Source of the DNA: an uncultured Campylobacter sp.
Lineage (GTDB): Bacteria; Campylobacterota; Campylobacteria; Campylobacterales; Campylobacteraceae
Assembly: GCF_938018145.1 (NCBI RefSeq)
Contig: NZ_CALIII010000467.1
Coordinates: forward strand, 1-6,400
Direction: 5' to 3'
DNA: 6,400 bases
Below are positions 1 to 6,400 of this stretch, piece after piece (positions within the stretch are counted from its first letter, which is position 1; the number at the start of each line of letters is the position of its first letter). Below the pieces are notes generated by a model that worked only from the letters and a program-made list of their open reading frames with translations, was not told the DNA's origin and did no database searches. A program made the position numbers and the translations under genes.

Positions 1-154
1 CAGTTTGGATGGCGGCTAGTCCGATACCGTTTTTAGCGATCATGGTCTCATACATGTCGTCTAAAAATTTATGTAACTCGTCGCCAAAAACTTTAACTTC
101 AAGTGATTTGACGAAGAGTTTTTTGTTCGGATAGGTTAGGATTTCTAGTATCAT
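1..154 (-). CDS. def: Peptide deformylase, N-terminal part (runs off the left edge)
   Basis: This is the first 51 codons of a gene that continues beyond base 1. The translation begins [14 protein letters not shown] and contains [20 protein letters not shown]. The segment GIGLAAIQ (about residues 43-50) is motif 1 of peptide deformylase (GxGxAAxQ), and the TYPN start and DDMYETM helix also fit the family. The enzyme removes the formyl group from the initiator Met of nascent proteins in the cytoplasm, using a metal held by the EGCLS and HExxH motifs; both would lie outside the window and cannot be checked. The ATG (152-154) overlaps the TGA of the upstream GGDEF gene (151-153) as ATGA, so translation is probably coupled. 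It is the last visible gene of the tig-clpP-GGDEF-def run. The family call is firm; whether the gene is intact is unknown. Confidence 0.93.
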   Translation of the reverse strand, partial: MILEILTYPNKKLFVKSLEVKVFGDELHKFLDDMYETMIAKNGIGLAAIQT

Positions 155-1203
155 TTAGCCGCCTTCTCGTCTAAAATCTCGTAGCGCTTACCGTCTCTGC
201 CTGTTTTTACGAGAGTATCGAGCGCCGCAGATAGTAGCTCGGCGACTGTTTTATCGGTTCTTAGGTTGCAGGCAACGACCTCCATGTCAAACTCGAATTT
301 TTCGCCCTTTAGTATAAACGAGGTCTCGTAAAACATCTCGGTGATACGTTCGCAGGCCTTTTGCGCGCCGACCATATCGGTGTGCCTCATCAGCATAGCA
401 AAGCATCCGCCGCCGTAGTGCGCCAAGATATCGCTTCGTTTTGATGTGCGTAGCAACATTCTAGAAATATTTTTTAGAAGCGCTAGTCTACCTTTTGAGC
501 CGATATCTTTTAAGGCTGCTTCTTTTGGTTTTATGAGCATAACGGATGATTCGTAGCTGTATTTTTCGATATTTCCGACTTCGGTTTCGAGCGTTTTTAG
601 GAAAAACTTTCTGTTGTAGATGTCAAATTTAGGATCATAGATAGACTGTTCTTCTACGACCTTAAAGACCTTACTAACCTCTTCGTAGCTCGTTTTTATC
701 ACTTCGATATGCTTACCCATCAGTGAATTTAGCCTATTTAGGTCTTCGTTAAAGGCGTTAAACATATTTTGCAAGCTTAGCAGGCTGATGTTTGGTTCAA
801 GGATGCTCGAGCGTTTTTTTATTATGGTTCTTAAGATAGTCAAATTTTTATAAATGAGTCCTACGGCTTGCAACATGCTTTTTATCTGCATGAAGCTATT
901 TTTTACCTCGCGCTCGATGTTTATTTGCCTATCGTCTTCGAGCCTACTGATCTCTTCTTCGATCTTTATGATCTCGCCGACCTTTTTCTTAAATTCATCA
1001 GGCTGATTTTCAAGCATCTTTTCAAAAAAAGCGGTATAGTTTTTCGGTATCGAGGGGATGTTCTCCTCGCTTAGTTCTTTGATGATGGTTTCGGAAAAAC
1101 CGTAGATGTTAAACTCGTCCTTTTTGGCTGCTGCGCCTACTTTTTGAGTAGACGCGTTATTTGCCGCTACGTTTTCGCTTTTTTTGTTGTCTAACTTTAT
1201 CAA
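151..1203 (-). CDS. Degenerate GGDEF-domain protein, probably catalytically inactive
   Basis: This is a 350-residue cytoplasmic protein with no signal peptide or membrane segment. Residues 1-30 are a polar, low-complexity leader. Residues 34-66 contain [16 protein letters not shown], resembling the 'PxPxNY' segment found at the N terminus of many GGDEF proteins. Residues 70-190 look helical and probably coiled-coil. Residues 190-345 match the GGDEF fold ([12 protein letters not shown], then the signature region, then [11 protein letters not shown] at the end). The signature is GGGCF (264-268) instead of GG(D/E)EF. The metal-binding Asp expected in the first core strand also appears lost (VMLIKPKEA, 221-229). 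The inhibitory-site RxxD is KRSD (255-258). Diguanylate cyclase activity is therefore unlikely; a binding or scaffold role is an inference. The start is TTG (1201-1203): an in-frame TAA lies two codons upstream, and the next Met is residue 105, past the conserved N-terminal segment. It sits between clpP and def, overlapping def by 4 bases. Confidence 0.85.
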   Translation of the reverse strand: MIKLDNKKSENVAANNASTQKVGAAAKKDEFNIYGFSETIIKELSEENIPSIPKNYTAFFEKMLENQPDEFKKKVGEIIKIEEEISRLEDDRQINIEREVKNSFMQIKSMLQAVGLIYKNLTILRTIIKKRSSILEPNISLLSLQNMFNAFNEDLNRLNSLMGKHIEVIKTSYEEVSKVFKVVEEQSIYDPKFDIYNRKFFLKTLETEVGNIEKYSYESSVMLIKPKEAALKDIGSKGRLALLKNISRMLLRTSKRSDILAHYGGGCFAMLMRHTDMVGAQKACERITEMFYETSFILKGEKFEFDMEVVACNLRTDKTVAELLSAALDTLVKTGRDGKRYEILDEKAAK

Positions 1204-1209
1204 ATTTTA

Positions 1210-1215
1210 CTCTTT
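1210..1215 (-). promoter_or_regulatory. Ribosome binding site supporting the TTG start of the GGDEF gene
   Basis: Read on the minus strand this is AAAGAG, 6 bases before the TTG at 1203. It is a recognisable but imperfect match to AAGGAG. It overlaps the TAA stop of clpP (1214-1216), so ribosomes finishing clpP pass over it. With the in-frame TAA at 1207-1209 it makes TTG the only workable start. A weak site plus a TTG codon suggests lower expression than clpP. Confidence 0.6.
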
Positions 1216-1804
1216 ACTTAAAGCTTTTCTCCAAAACTTTATCTATAAGCCCGTACTCTTTGGCTTCGGCAGAGCTCATGAAAAAGTCCCTGTCGGTATC
1301 TTTTTGGATTTTAGCTAGTTTTTGACCCGTATTTTTAGCTAGGATCGCGTTTAAAATTTCTTTCATACGCAAGATTTCCTTCGCCTGGATCTCTATATCC
1401 GTCGCCTGTCCGCGCGCGCCGCCTAAAGGCTGGTGGATCATAATGCGTGAATTTGGCAGCGCATAACGCTTGCCCTGCGCGCCGCAGCTAAGCAAAAACG
1501 CGCCCATAGACGCCGCCTGACCTATGCAGATCGTGCAGACGTCGGGCTTGATGTAGTTCATCGTATCGTAAATGCTAAATCCGCTCGTTATCACGCCGCC
1601 AGGACTGTTTATATATAGATATATGTCCTTATCCGGATCTTCAGCCTCTAAAAACAGCATCTGAGCCACGATCGCAGACGCCATGCCGTCCTCGATCTCG
1701 CCGCTAAGCATTATTATGCGGTCTTTTAGCAGGCGCGAGTAGATGTCGTAGCTTCTCTCGCCCTTGCTCGTGCGCTCGATGACGTAGGGGATGTAGTAGC
1801 TCAT
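1214..1804 (-). CDS. clpP: ATP-dependent Clp protease proteolytic subunit ClpP
   Basis: This 196-residue serine peptidase is the usual length for ClpP. It forms the double-heptamer chamber that degrades unfolded or tagged proteins fed by ClpX or ClpA-type unfoldases in the cytoplasm; no unfoldase gene is in the window. The visible catalytic triad is Ser99 in GQAASMGAF, His124 in MIHQPLGG and Asp173 in TDRDFFMS. The 25- and 49-residue spacings equal those of mature E. coli ClpP (97/122/171). The INSPGG loop (65-70), which forms the oxyanion hole, and the C-terminal [11 protein letters not shown] are also present. The short N terminus ([10 protein letters not shown]) leaves little or no propeptide. 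The ATG shares one base with the tig stop (TAATG), with AAGGCGGAG just upstream inside the tig end, indicating translational coupling to tig. The gene appears intact. Confidence 0.98.
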   Translation of the reverse strand: MSYYIPYVIERTSKGERSYDIYSRLLKDRIIMLSGEIEDGMASAIVAQMLFLEAEDPDKDIYLYINSPGGVITSGFSIYDTMNYIKPDVCTICIGQAASMGAFLLSCGAQGKRYALPNSRIMIHQPLGGARGQATDIEIQAKEILRMKEILNAILAKNTGQKLAKIQKDTDRDFFMSSAEAKEYGLIDKVLEKSFK

Positions 1805-3120
1805 TACTCCGCCTTTTTCTCTTTCTTATCGCTCTTTAGCGCAAACATCTCGTTAAATAGCTTCTCCTCGATCATCGACATTTTGATCGCAGGTAAAATT
1901 CCTTGATTTTTATAGTTTTCAAGGTGCTGTTTCGGATCTACGCCCGAGCGATACGCCTCAAAATACACCGCTTGGATCAGCTCTTGATCGCTTACTTTGA
2001 TATCTCTGCGGCGCGCTAGCTCGTCTATTATAAACGTTAGCTTCACGCTTTTTACGGCGTCGTCGCGGTAGGTCTCGCGCTGTTTAGTTAGAGCGTCTTT
2101 ATCCTCTCTAAATTTAGCCATCTGCTCAGGCGTAAAGCTGCTCCAAGCGCCGCGGAACTGCATATCCATCTCTTGCTCTACGATGTTTTTCGGCACGTCG
2201 AAGTTAAATTTAGCCACGATCGCGTCGGCAAATTTAGGCTTTAGCTCCTCGTTTACGTTTTTAGCGTGCTTCTCGGCTTTGATCTGCTCTTTTAGTCTTT
2301 CTTCAAACAGCTCGACGCTTACCTTTTCCTCGCCCGGCATGATGCGTTTTAGCGTCTCTTCGTCGATCTCTTCAGGCACTTTTTTGCCTTGGATTTCGTG
2401 TAGTTTTACTTTAAACGTCGCGTCTTTGCCCGCAAGGTGCGCAGCGCCGTACTCGGCCGGAAATTTAACCTTCACGTCGCGCTCTTCACCGACTTTTAGC
2501 CCGATCATACCGTCCTCAAAGCCAGGTATAAACTGACCTGAACCGATTTCTAGCAGGTAGTTTTCGGCTTTGCCGCCCTCAAATGCCTCGCCGTCCACGA
2601 AGCCCTCGAAGTCAAATTTAGCAAAATCGCCCTTTTCAAGCGCCTCTTTTTCCACTTTTTCTAGCGGAGCCATCATTTTTAAAATTTCGTTTTTTCTCTC
2701 GTCGATCTCTTTTTTCGTTACGCGCGGCGCGCTGACGCTCTCTATCAGCTCCTCGTAGCCGTCGATGTTTATGACGGGTTTAAACGAGATTTCGATCTCT
2801 GCGTCGATCTCGTTCTCGCCTCTGTCAAATTTAGTCACGATCGGCTCGCCGATAACCTCTTCAAATTTTCTATTTAGCTCTTTTAGACCTGCGTCGATCG
2901 CGTCTTTTAGCGCGTCTTGCTCGGCATCGGCGGTTAGTTCTTTTTCGTAACGTTTTAGCACTACGTTCACAGGCACTTTGCCCGCTCTAAATCCGTCTAT
3001 TTTCATATTTTTCGCAGCTTTTTTAGCAGCGTTTTCGAGTTTGGATTTTACGTCCGCGCTCGGTATTTTCGCACTTAGCGAAGCATTTACGGCGTCGATC
3101 GCCTTGGTTTTGATTTGCAT
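1804..3120 (-). CDS. tig: Trigger factor, ribosome-associated chaperone and peptidyl-prolyl isomerase
   Basis: This 438-residue protein is close to the E. coli length (432). Trigger factor docks at the ribosomal exit tunnel and shields nascent chains. The N-terminal domain carries the ribosome-binding signature GFRAGKVP at residues 43-50. An FKBP-type isomerase domain spans about 163-245 ([14 protein letters not shown], then [16 protein letters not shown], then [11 protein letters not shown]). The helical C-terminal chaperone domain follows, rich in charged residues and ending in a lysine-rich tail (SDKKEKKAE). The ATG at 3118-3120 is preceded by AAAGGAA on the minus strand (3125-3131), a good ribosome binding site. 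It is the first gene of the minus-strand operon and overlaps clpP by one base. The domains appear complete. Confidence 0.98.
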   Translation of the reverse strand: MQIKTKAIDAVNASLSAKIPSADVKSKLENAAKKAAKNMKIDGFRAGKVPVNVVLKRYEKELTADAEQDALKDAIDAGLKELNRKFEEVIGEPIVTKFDRGENEIDAEIEISFKPVINIDGYEELIESVSAPRVTKKEIDERKNEILKMMAPLEKVEKEALEKGDFAKFDFEGFVDGEAFEGGKAENYLLEIGSGQFIPGFEDGMIGLKVGEERDVKVKFPAEYGAAHLAGKDATFKVKLHEIQGKKVPEEIDEETLKRIMPGEEKVSVELFEERLKEQIKAEKHAKNVNEELKPKFADAIVAKFNFDVPKNIVEQEMDMQFRGAWSSFTPEQMAKFREDKDALTKQRETYRDDAVKSVKLTFIIDELARRRDIKVSDQELIQAVYFEAYRSGVDPKQHLENYKNQGILPAIKMSMIEEKLFNEMFALKSDKKEKKAE

Positions 3121-3151
3121 TAAATTCCTTTAAAAAATAAAAATTTCCTAG

Positions 3152-3160
3152 AGTGTAGCA
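3152..3160 (-). promoter_or_regulatory. Candidate extended -10 promoter for tig-clpP-GGDEF-def
   Basis: On the minus strand this reads TGCTACACT: an extended -10 TGn followed by TACACT (4 of 6 to TATAAT), with T-rich sequence (AAAATTTTGC) just upstream. Campylobacter housekeeping promoters generally have a strong -10, A/T-rich periodic upstream sequence and no clear -35, which fits. Transcription would start near 3145, giving a leader of about 25 bases that contains the tig ribosome binding site. An alternative -10, TATACT (minus strand of 3178-3183), would give a leader of about 50 bases. Confidence 0.45.
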
Positions 3161-3179
3161 AAATTTTCCTTATTCATAG

Positions 3180-3218
3180 TATAAATTTAAGCGCGCGAAA
3201 GGCGAATTTAAGTAAAAT
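3180..3218 (+). promoter_or_regulatory. Candidate promoter region for folE-fliI
   Basis: Two possible -10 boxes are visible: TATAAA at 3180-3185, preceded by T-rich sequence, and TAAAAT at 3213-3218, preceded by TTTAAG. Each matches TATAAT at five of six positions. No -35 box is recognisable. The predicted leaders would be about 70 and 35 bases. The region is so AT-rich that chance matches are expected, so neither can be preferred from sequence alone. The folE ribosome binding site is AGGA at 3251-3254, six bases before the ATG. Confidence 0.3.
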
Positions 3219-3260
3219 CATTTATCAAAATTTAAATAGCAAAATTAATCAGGAACGCAA

Positions 3261-3863
3261 ATGCAAGAAAATTTAAAAAATGAGAATTTAAAAAAAGAAA
3301 AGTTTGAAAGCTGCGTCGAGCAGATGCTAAATTTAGTCGGCGAAGACCCGAACAGAGAGGGGCTGGTTAAAACTCCAGAGCGCGTTTTTAAGGCTTATGA
3401 GTTTTTAACGAGCGGCTACTTTCAAGACCCCAAAGTCGTGCTAAACGACGCGCTGTTTGATAGCTCAAATAACGAAATGGTGCTCGTGCGCGATATCGAA
3501 TTTTACAGCCTTTGCGAGCATCATTTGTTGCCGTTTTTCGGGCGCGTGCACGTGGCCTACATCCCAAATCACAAGGTCGTGGGCCTTAGCAAAATCCCGC
3601 GCATGGTAAATATCTTCGCCCGCCGCCTGCAGATCCAAGAGCAGCTCACCGAGCAAATCGCCGAAGCCGTGCAGGACGTCATCAAACCAAAAGGCGTTGG
3701 CGTCGTCATCGAGGCGCGCCATATGTGCGTGGAGATGCGAGGCGTGGGCAAGATCAACTCGACCACGACCACGTCGGCGCTGCGAGGATGTTTTTTAAGT
3801 AGCAGCGAGACTAGACGCGAGTTTTTCTCCCTTATAAATTCGCACAAAGAAGTGAGATTTTAG
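3261..3863 (+). CDS. folE: GTP cyclohydrolase I
   Basis: This 200-residue enzyme converts GTP to 7,8-dihydroneopterin triphosphate and formate, the first step of tetrahydrofolate synthesis. In bacteria the product also feeds the queuosine (preQ0) pathway. The zinc ligands are visible: Cys85 and His88 in [12 protein letters not shown] and Cys156 in [10 protein letters not shown]. The 71-residue spacing of the cysteines equals E. coli FolE (Cys110/Cys181). [20 protein letters not shown] (109-128) and the C-terminal [11 protein letters not shown] (166-176) are further family signatures. The first 15 residues are lysine- and asparagine-rich and variable. The ATG at 3261 has a good ribosome binding site. 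This is type I (zinc, FolE), not the FolE2 family. The stop overlaps the fliI start by one base. Confidence 0.98.
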   Translation: MQENLKNENLKKEKFESCVEQMLNLVGEDPNREGLVKTPERVFKAYEFLTSGYFQDPKVVLNDALFDSSNNEMVLVRDIEFYSLCEHHLLPFFGRVHVAYIPNHKVVGLSKIPRMVNIFARRLQIQEQLTEQIAEAVQDVIKPKGVGVVIEARHMCVEMRGVGKINSTTTTSALRGCFLSSSETRREFFSLINSHKEVRF

Positions 3864-5167
3864 TGGGTTTAGATAGCTTAAAATCAAAACTGGGCGCAAA
3901 TTTATCTCTCTCTAGCGTCTTTGGCGTGATCGAGCGAATTTCGGCTACTACGATAGAGATTTCGGGTCTGCGCCCCAGCATCGGCGACATCGTGCAAATT
4001 TGCGCTAAAGACAAAAGCAAAAGCGGACTAGCGATGGTAACCGAAGTGCGGCAAAATACCGCGCTCATCTCGCCCTTTGGCTTTGTAGAAGGCTACAAAA
4101 TCGGCGACTTCGTCTATCAAAGCGACCAAGGTATGAAAATCCCCGTCGGAGACGCTCTTTTGGGGCGCGTAGTGGATCCTTTTATGAATCCAAAAGACGG
4201 CAAAGGCGCGATCGCCGCCGCGGAGTATGCCCCGATAATGCGCACTCCGATCGATGCGATGAAGCGCGGGCTGATAGATGAAATTTTTAGCGTCGGGGTT
4301 AAAAGCATAGACGGACTGCTAACCTGCGGCAAAGGCCAAAAACTTGGCATTTTCGCGGGCTCTGGCGTAGGTAAAAGTACGCTCATGGGCATGATCGTAA
4401 AAAACTCGCAAGCTCCGATCAAGGTAGTCGCCCTCATCGGCGAGCGCGGCCGCGAGGTGCCGGAGTTTATCGAGAAAAATTTACGCGGCGATCTAAGCGG
4501 CACCGTCGTCATCGTAGCCACCAGCGACGATAGCCCGCTGATGCGAAAATACGGCGCCTTTTGCGCGATGAGCGTGGCAGAATACTTCAAAAACCAAGGC
4601 AAAGACGTGCTTTTCATCATGGATAGCGTGACCAGGTTTGCCATGGCGCAGCGAGAGATCGGGCTGGCGCTGGGCGAGCCGCCGACGTCTAAGGGCTACC
4701 CTCCGTCCGTGCTCACCCTGCTGCCTCAACTGATGGAGCGCGCGGGCAAAGAGGAAGGCAAGGGCAGCATAACGGCCTTTTTTACCGTGCTAGTCGACGG
4801 CGACGACATGAGCGATCCGATAGCCGACCAGAGTCGCTCGATCCTAGACGGCCACATCGTGCTTAGCCGCGAGATGACGGACTTTGGCATCTACCCGCCT
4901 ATAAACATCCTAAACTCCGCCTCGCGCGTGATGAGCGACATCGCGACCAAAGAGCACAGAGCAAACGCCGCCAAGCTAAAGCGCCTCTACTCGCTTCTAA
5001 AAGAAAACGAGGTCCTTCTACGCATCGGCGCGTATCAAAAGGGCAGCGACAAAGAGCTAGACCTCGCGATCTCGAAAAAAGAATTTATAGATAACTTCCT
5101 AAAACAAGACGCCGAAGAGGGCTTTAGCTTCGAGCAAACGCAAGAGCTGCTGGGCGGGATAAATTAG
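3863..5167 (+). CDS. fliI: Flagellum-specific export ATPase FliI
   Basis: This 434-residue ATPase belongs to the F1-beta/type III secretion ATPase family. With FliH and FliJ it energises export of flagellar rod, hook and filament subunits at the cytoplasmic face of the basal body. Walker A is AGSGVGKS (165-172), Walker B is VLFIMD (249-254), and GERGREVPEF (193-202) holds the expected catalytic Glu. PPINILNSAS (345-354) fits the ATP synthase alpha/beta signature, and the SKGYPPSV segment (276-283) is typical of flagellar/type III ATPases. The FliI call over an injectisome or F1 subunit rests on this sequence and on the folE neighbour, as in C. jejuni. The start is GTG at 3863, overlapping the folE TAG as TAGTG; only a weak purine-rich site (AAAGAAG) precedes it, so translation probably depends on folE. 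The next Met is residue 58, too far in. The gene appears intact. Confidence 0.96.
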   Translation: MGLDSLKSKLGANLSLSSVFGVIERISATTIEISGLRPSIGDIVQICAKDKSKSGLAMVTEVRQNTALISPFGFVEGYKIGDFVYQSDQGMKIPVGDALLGRVVDPFMNPKDGKGAIAAAEYAPIMRTPIDAMKRGLIDEIFSVGVKSIDGLLTCGKGQKLGIFAGSGVGKSTLMGMIVKNSQAPIKVVALIGERGREVPEFIEKNLRGDLSGTVVIVATSDDSPLMRKYGAFCAMSVAEYFKNQGKDVLFIMDSVTRFAMAQREIGLALGEPPTSKGYPPSVLTLLPQLMERAGKEEGKGSITAFFTVLVDGDDMSDPIADQSRSILDGHIVLSREMTDFGIYPPINILNSASRVMSDIATKEHRANAAKLKRLYSLLKENEVLLRIGAYQKGSDKELDLAISKKEFIDNFLKQDAEEGFSFEQTQELLGGIN

Positions 5168-5193
5168 CCCCAAATTTACAAAAAAAGGCAAAA

Positions 5194-6309
5194 ATGAAAA
5201 AAATTTTAGCGATGCTGCTTTTAGGCTTGCTCGGTCTTGAAGCTAAGATAATCGGGCAGGGTGAGCTAGCGGACTATGGGCTAGTTTTTGCGGACGGCAA
5301 TGCCGTGGATAAAGACGGCAACATAAAAGCCGTAGGTAAAAATTTTATGGTCACGGGAACCTTTTCCGACGGTCTTTGCGTGGTTTTTATAGGCGAACAG
5401 GCCTTTTTTATGGACGAAAATGGTAGACTTGTCGTGCGTTTGGCGCCTGGCACGGGCTTTAACACCAGCTTTACCGAGGGACTAGCAAGTATTGTCAAAA
5501 ACGGTAAATTCGGCTTCATAGATAAAACAGGCAGGGTCGTAGTAGAACCCAAATTTGACTATACAGGTATAGCTTTTAGAGACGGCGCGATGCTCGTGGG
5601 CGAGATGAAACACGGCAGGATGAAATACGGCTACGTGGATAAAAACGGCAAAACTATCATTCCTCCGCACTACGACGAGGCAAGGTATTTTTCCGAGGGG
5701 CTAGCTTCGGTGCGTATCGGCGACAAATGGAATGTGATAGACAAAAGCGGCGCTACCGTTTCAAAGCTAAATTTGGGCCGCCCGGTAACTTTTATGGAAG
5801 GTTTAGCGACCCTAAAATTTAACGGACTTTACGGTTTTACGGATAAGGATGCAAACATCATTATAGAGCCTAAATTTGAATTAGCGTTGCTCTTTAGCGA
5901 AGGGCTAGCGGCCGTAAAATCGGGCGGCAAATGGGGCTTTATAGACAAAAGCGGAAATTTCGCGATAGAGCCGCGTTTTGACGAAGTAAATAACTTTAAA
6001 GAAGAACGCGCCGTAGTGAGGGTCGGCGAGCTGTGGGGCGTTATAGATAAAAGCGGTAAATTTATCCTTGAGCCGCAAAAATTCGACTATATATTTGACA
6101 AGTTTTACGGCGGAATGTTAAATTTCAGGGTAAATAGAAAAAGCGGTTGCCTAGGCATAGACGGCAAAGTCGCCATAGAACCGACATTTGACAATATATT
6201 TGTTTTTGAGCGCAACGCGACGGCCGCTAGCATAGACTACAAACACGTGTTTATCGACAAAAAGGGCCGAATTTTACCTATTTCTTACTACTTTGAGATA
6301 GAAGATTGA
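5194..6309 (+). CDS. Putative exported WG-repeat protein
   Basis: This 371-residue protein starts with a signal peptide: MKK, a hydrophobic core (ILAMLLLGLLGL) and a probable cleavage after LEA at residue 17. There is no lipobox Cys and no later membrane segment, so the protein is inferred to be periplasmic or secreted. The rest is about ten repeats of 33-40 residues resembling the WG-repeat family, with a consensus near GKWGFIDKSGxxxIEPKFDxxxxFxEGLAxV. Clear units begin at about residues 67, 104, 143, 178, 211, 245, 279, 315 and 348; residues 34-66 look like an eroded first unit. WG repeats are thought to form a beta-rich solenoid or propeller-like binding surface, but a specific function is not known to me. 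It lies 26 bases after fliI with AAAGG five bases before the ATG, so it may be cotranscribed. A flagellar role is not shown by the sequence. Confidence 0.85.
   Translation: MKKILAMLLLGLLGLEAKIIGQGELADYGLVFADGNAVDKDGNIKAVGKNFMVTGTFSDGLCVVFIGEQAFFMDENGRLVVRLAPGTGFNTSFTEGLASIVKNGKFGFIDKTGRVVVEPKFDYTGIAFRDGAMLVGEMKHGRMKYGYVDKNGKTIIPPHYDEARYFSEGLASVRIGDKWNVIDKSGATVSKLNLGRPVTFMEGLATLKFNGLYGFTDKDANIIIEPKFELALLFSEGLAAVKSGGKWGFIDKSGNFAIEPRFDEVNNFKEERAVVRVGELWGVIDKSGKFILEPQKFDYIFDKFYGGMLNFRVNRKSGCLGIDGKVAIEPTFDNIFVFERNATAASIDYKHVFIDKKGRILPISYYFEIED
5392..6285 (+). repeat. Tandem WG-repeat coding units
   Basis: About nine recognisable units of roughly 105 bases each encode residues 67-364. Most are diverged in DNA, but short blocks are nearly identical: ATAGACAAAAGCGG at 5737-5750 and 5941-5954, with one mismatch at 6043-6056 (encoding IDKSG). 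The protein repeat is clear; the DNA identity is too short to prove recent duplication. Confidence 0.8.
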
Positions 6310-6400
6310 GTTAAATTGCGGTAATTTTAGGCTAAGGCTAATATATTTTAACCTTGTTCGCCGTTAAATTCGATAATGCGCAAAGGATGAAATTACCGTG
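6310..6400. other. Non-coding tail with possible promoter and next-gene start
   Basis: No complete gene lies here. On the plus strand there is a tandem hexamer GGCTAA x2 (6330-6341) followed by a possible -10 TATATT (6342-6347, five of six to TATAAT). A 9-base perfect inverted repeat, CGGTAATTT at 6319-6327 and AAATTACCG at 6390-6398, brackets the region. AAAGGA at 6382-6387 could serve a GTG start at 6398, or the sequence could open at ATG 6387, where the spacing is too tight. The window ends before either can be tested. No rho-independent terminator with a GC stem and T tract is visible after the WG-repeat gene. Confidence 0.35.

Noticed and set aside
868..1074. Plus-strand 68-codon frame opposite the GGDEF gene, hydrophobic in part
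   Set aside because: The hydrophobicity comes from reading Lys/Glu codons in reverse. There is no ribosome binding site and the opposite gene is supported along its length.
151..1203. GGDEF gene as a pseudogene
   Set aside because: The catalytic motif is degenerate, but the frame is uninterrupted, the domain order is complete and the junctions with clpP and def are tidy. Loss of activity fits better than gene decay.
2183..2950. Three plus-strand open frames (2183-2536, 2570-2758, 2765-2950) opposite tig
   Set aside because: They are Ser/Phe-rich antisense readings of a Lys/Glu-rich gene, with no credible ribosome binding site or motif.
4117..4644. Long minus-strand open frame (175 codons) inside fliI
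   Set aside because: It lies wholly opposite fliI, whose protein has all family motifs. Its translation shows no recognisable domain and a composition typical of the antisense of a GC-rich gene.
5392..6285. Repeats at about 105-base intervals as a possible CRISPR or non-coding satellite
   Set aside because: The units stay in frame and encode conserved WG-type repeats. The DNA identity is short and patchy, without uniform repeats and spacers.
6311..6329. Rho-independent terminator after the WG-repeat gene
   Set aside because: The only hairpin seen is a 5-bp A/T stem (6313-6317 with 6323-6327) around a GCGGT loop. It is too weak and lacks a proper T tract.
6347..6376. Sigma-28 flagellar promoter based on CGATAA near 6371
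   Set aside because: The -10-like word is partial and no matching -35 sits at the right spacing.

Overview
The window looks like a chromosomal housekeeping segment from a Campylobacter species, or a close relative in the Campylobacterota. The order (def)-clpP-tig on the minus strand, diverging from folE-fliI on the plus strand, is from memory the arrangement in Campylobacter jejuni (Cj0191c to Cj0195). Base composition, judged by eye at mid-forties to fifty percent GC, is far above C. jejuni. It fits the higher-GC oral group (C. showae, C. rectus, C. curvus, C. gracilis and similar). The genus assignment is fairly secure; the species is not determined.

Left half, minus strand, reading right to left from about 3120: tig (trigger factor), clpP (ClpP protease subunit), a gene for a protein with a degenerate GGDEF domain, and the 5' part of def (peptide deformylase), which leaves the window at base 1. 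tig/clpP and the GGDEF gene/def overlap at stop/start codons, and only 10 bases separate clpP from the GGDEF gene. This is almost certainly one transcript. Three of its products act on new or damaged proteins: Tig at the ribosome exit, deformylase on the N-terminal formyl-Met, and ClpP in degradation. The GGDEF-family protein is the odd member.

Middle, 3121-3260: a 140-base AT-rich divergent promoter region between tig and folE. It holds a good extended -10 candidate for tig and weaker candidates for folE.

Right half, plus strand: folE (GTP cyclohydrolase I), fliI (flagellar export ATPase, GTG start overlapping the folE stop), then after 26 bases a gene for a putatively exported protein made of about ten WG-type repeats. 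The last 91 bases have no complete gene. They contain a possible promoter and a short inverted repeat, and perhaps the start of the next gene.

There are no RNA genes, insertion sequences, phage genes or CRISPR arrays. The parts least explained by known biology are the catalytically degenerate GGDEF protein inside the proteostasis operon, the exported WG-repeat protein behind fliI, and a strong excess of the palindromic hexamer AAATTT across the whole window. None amounts to a demonstrated new system.
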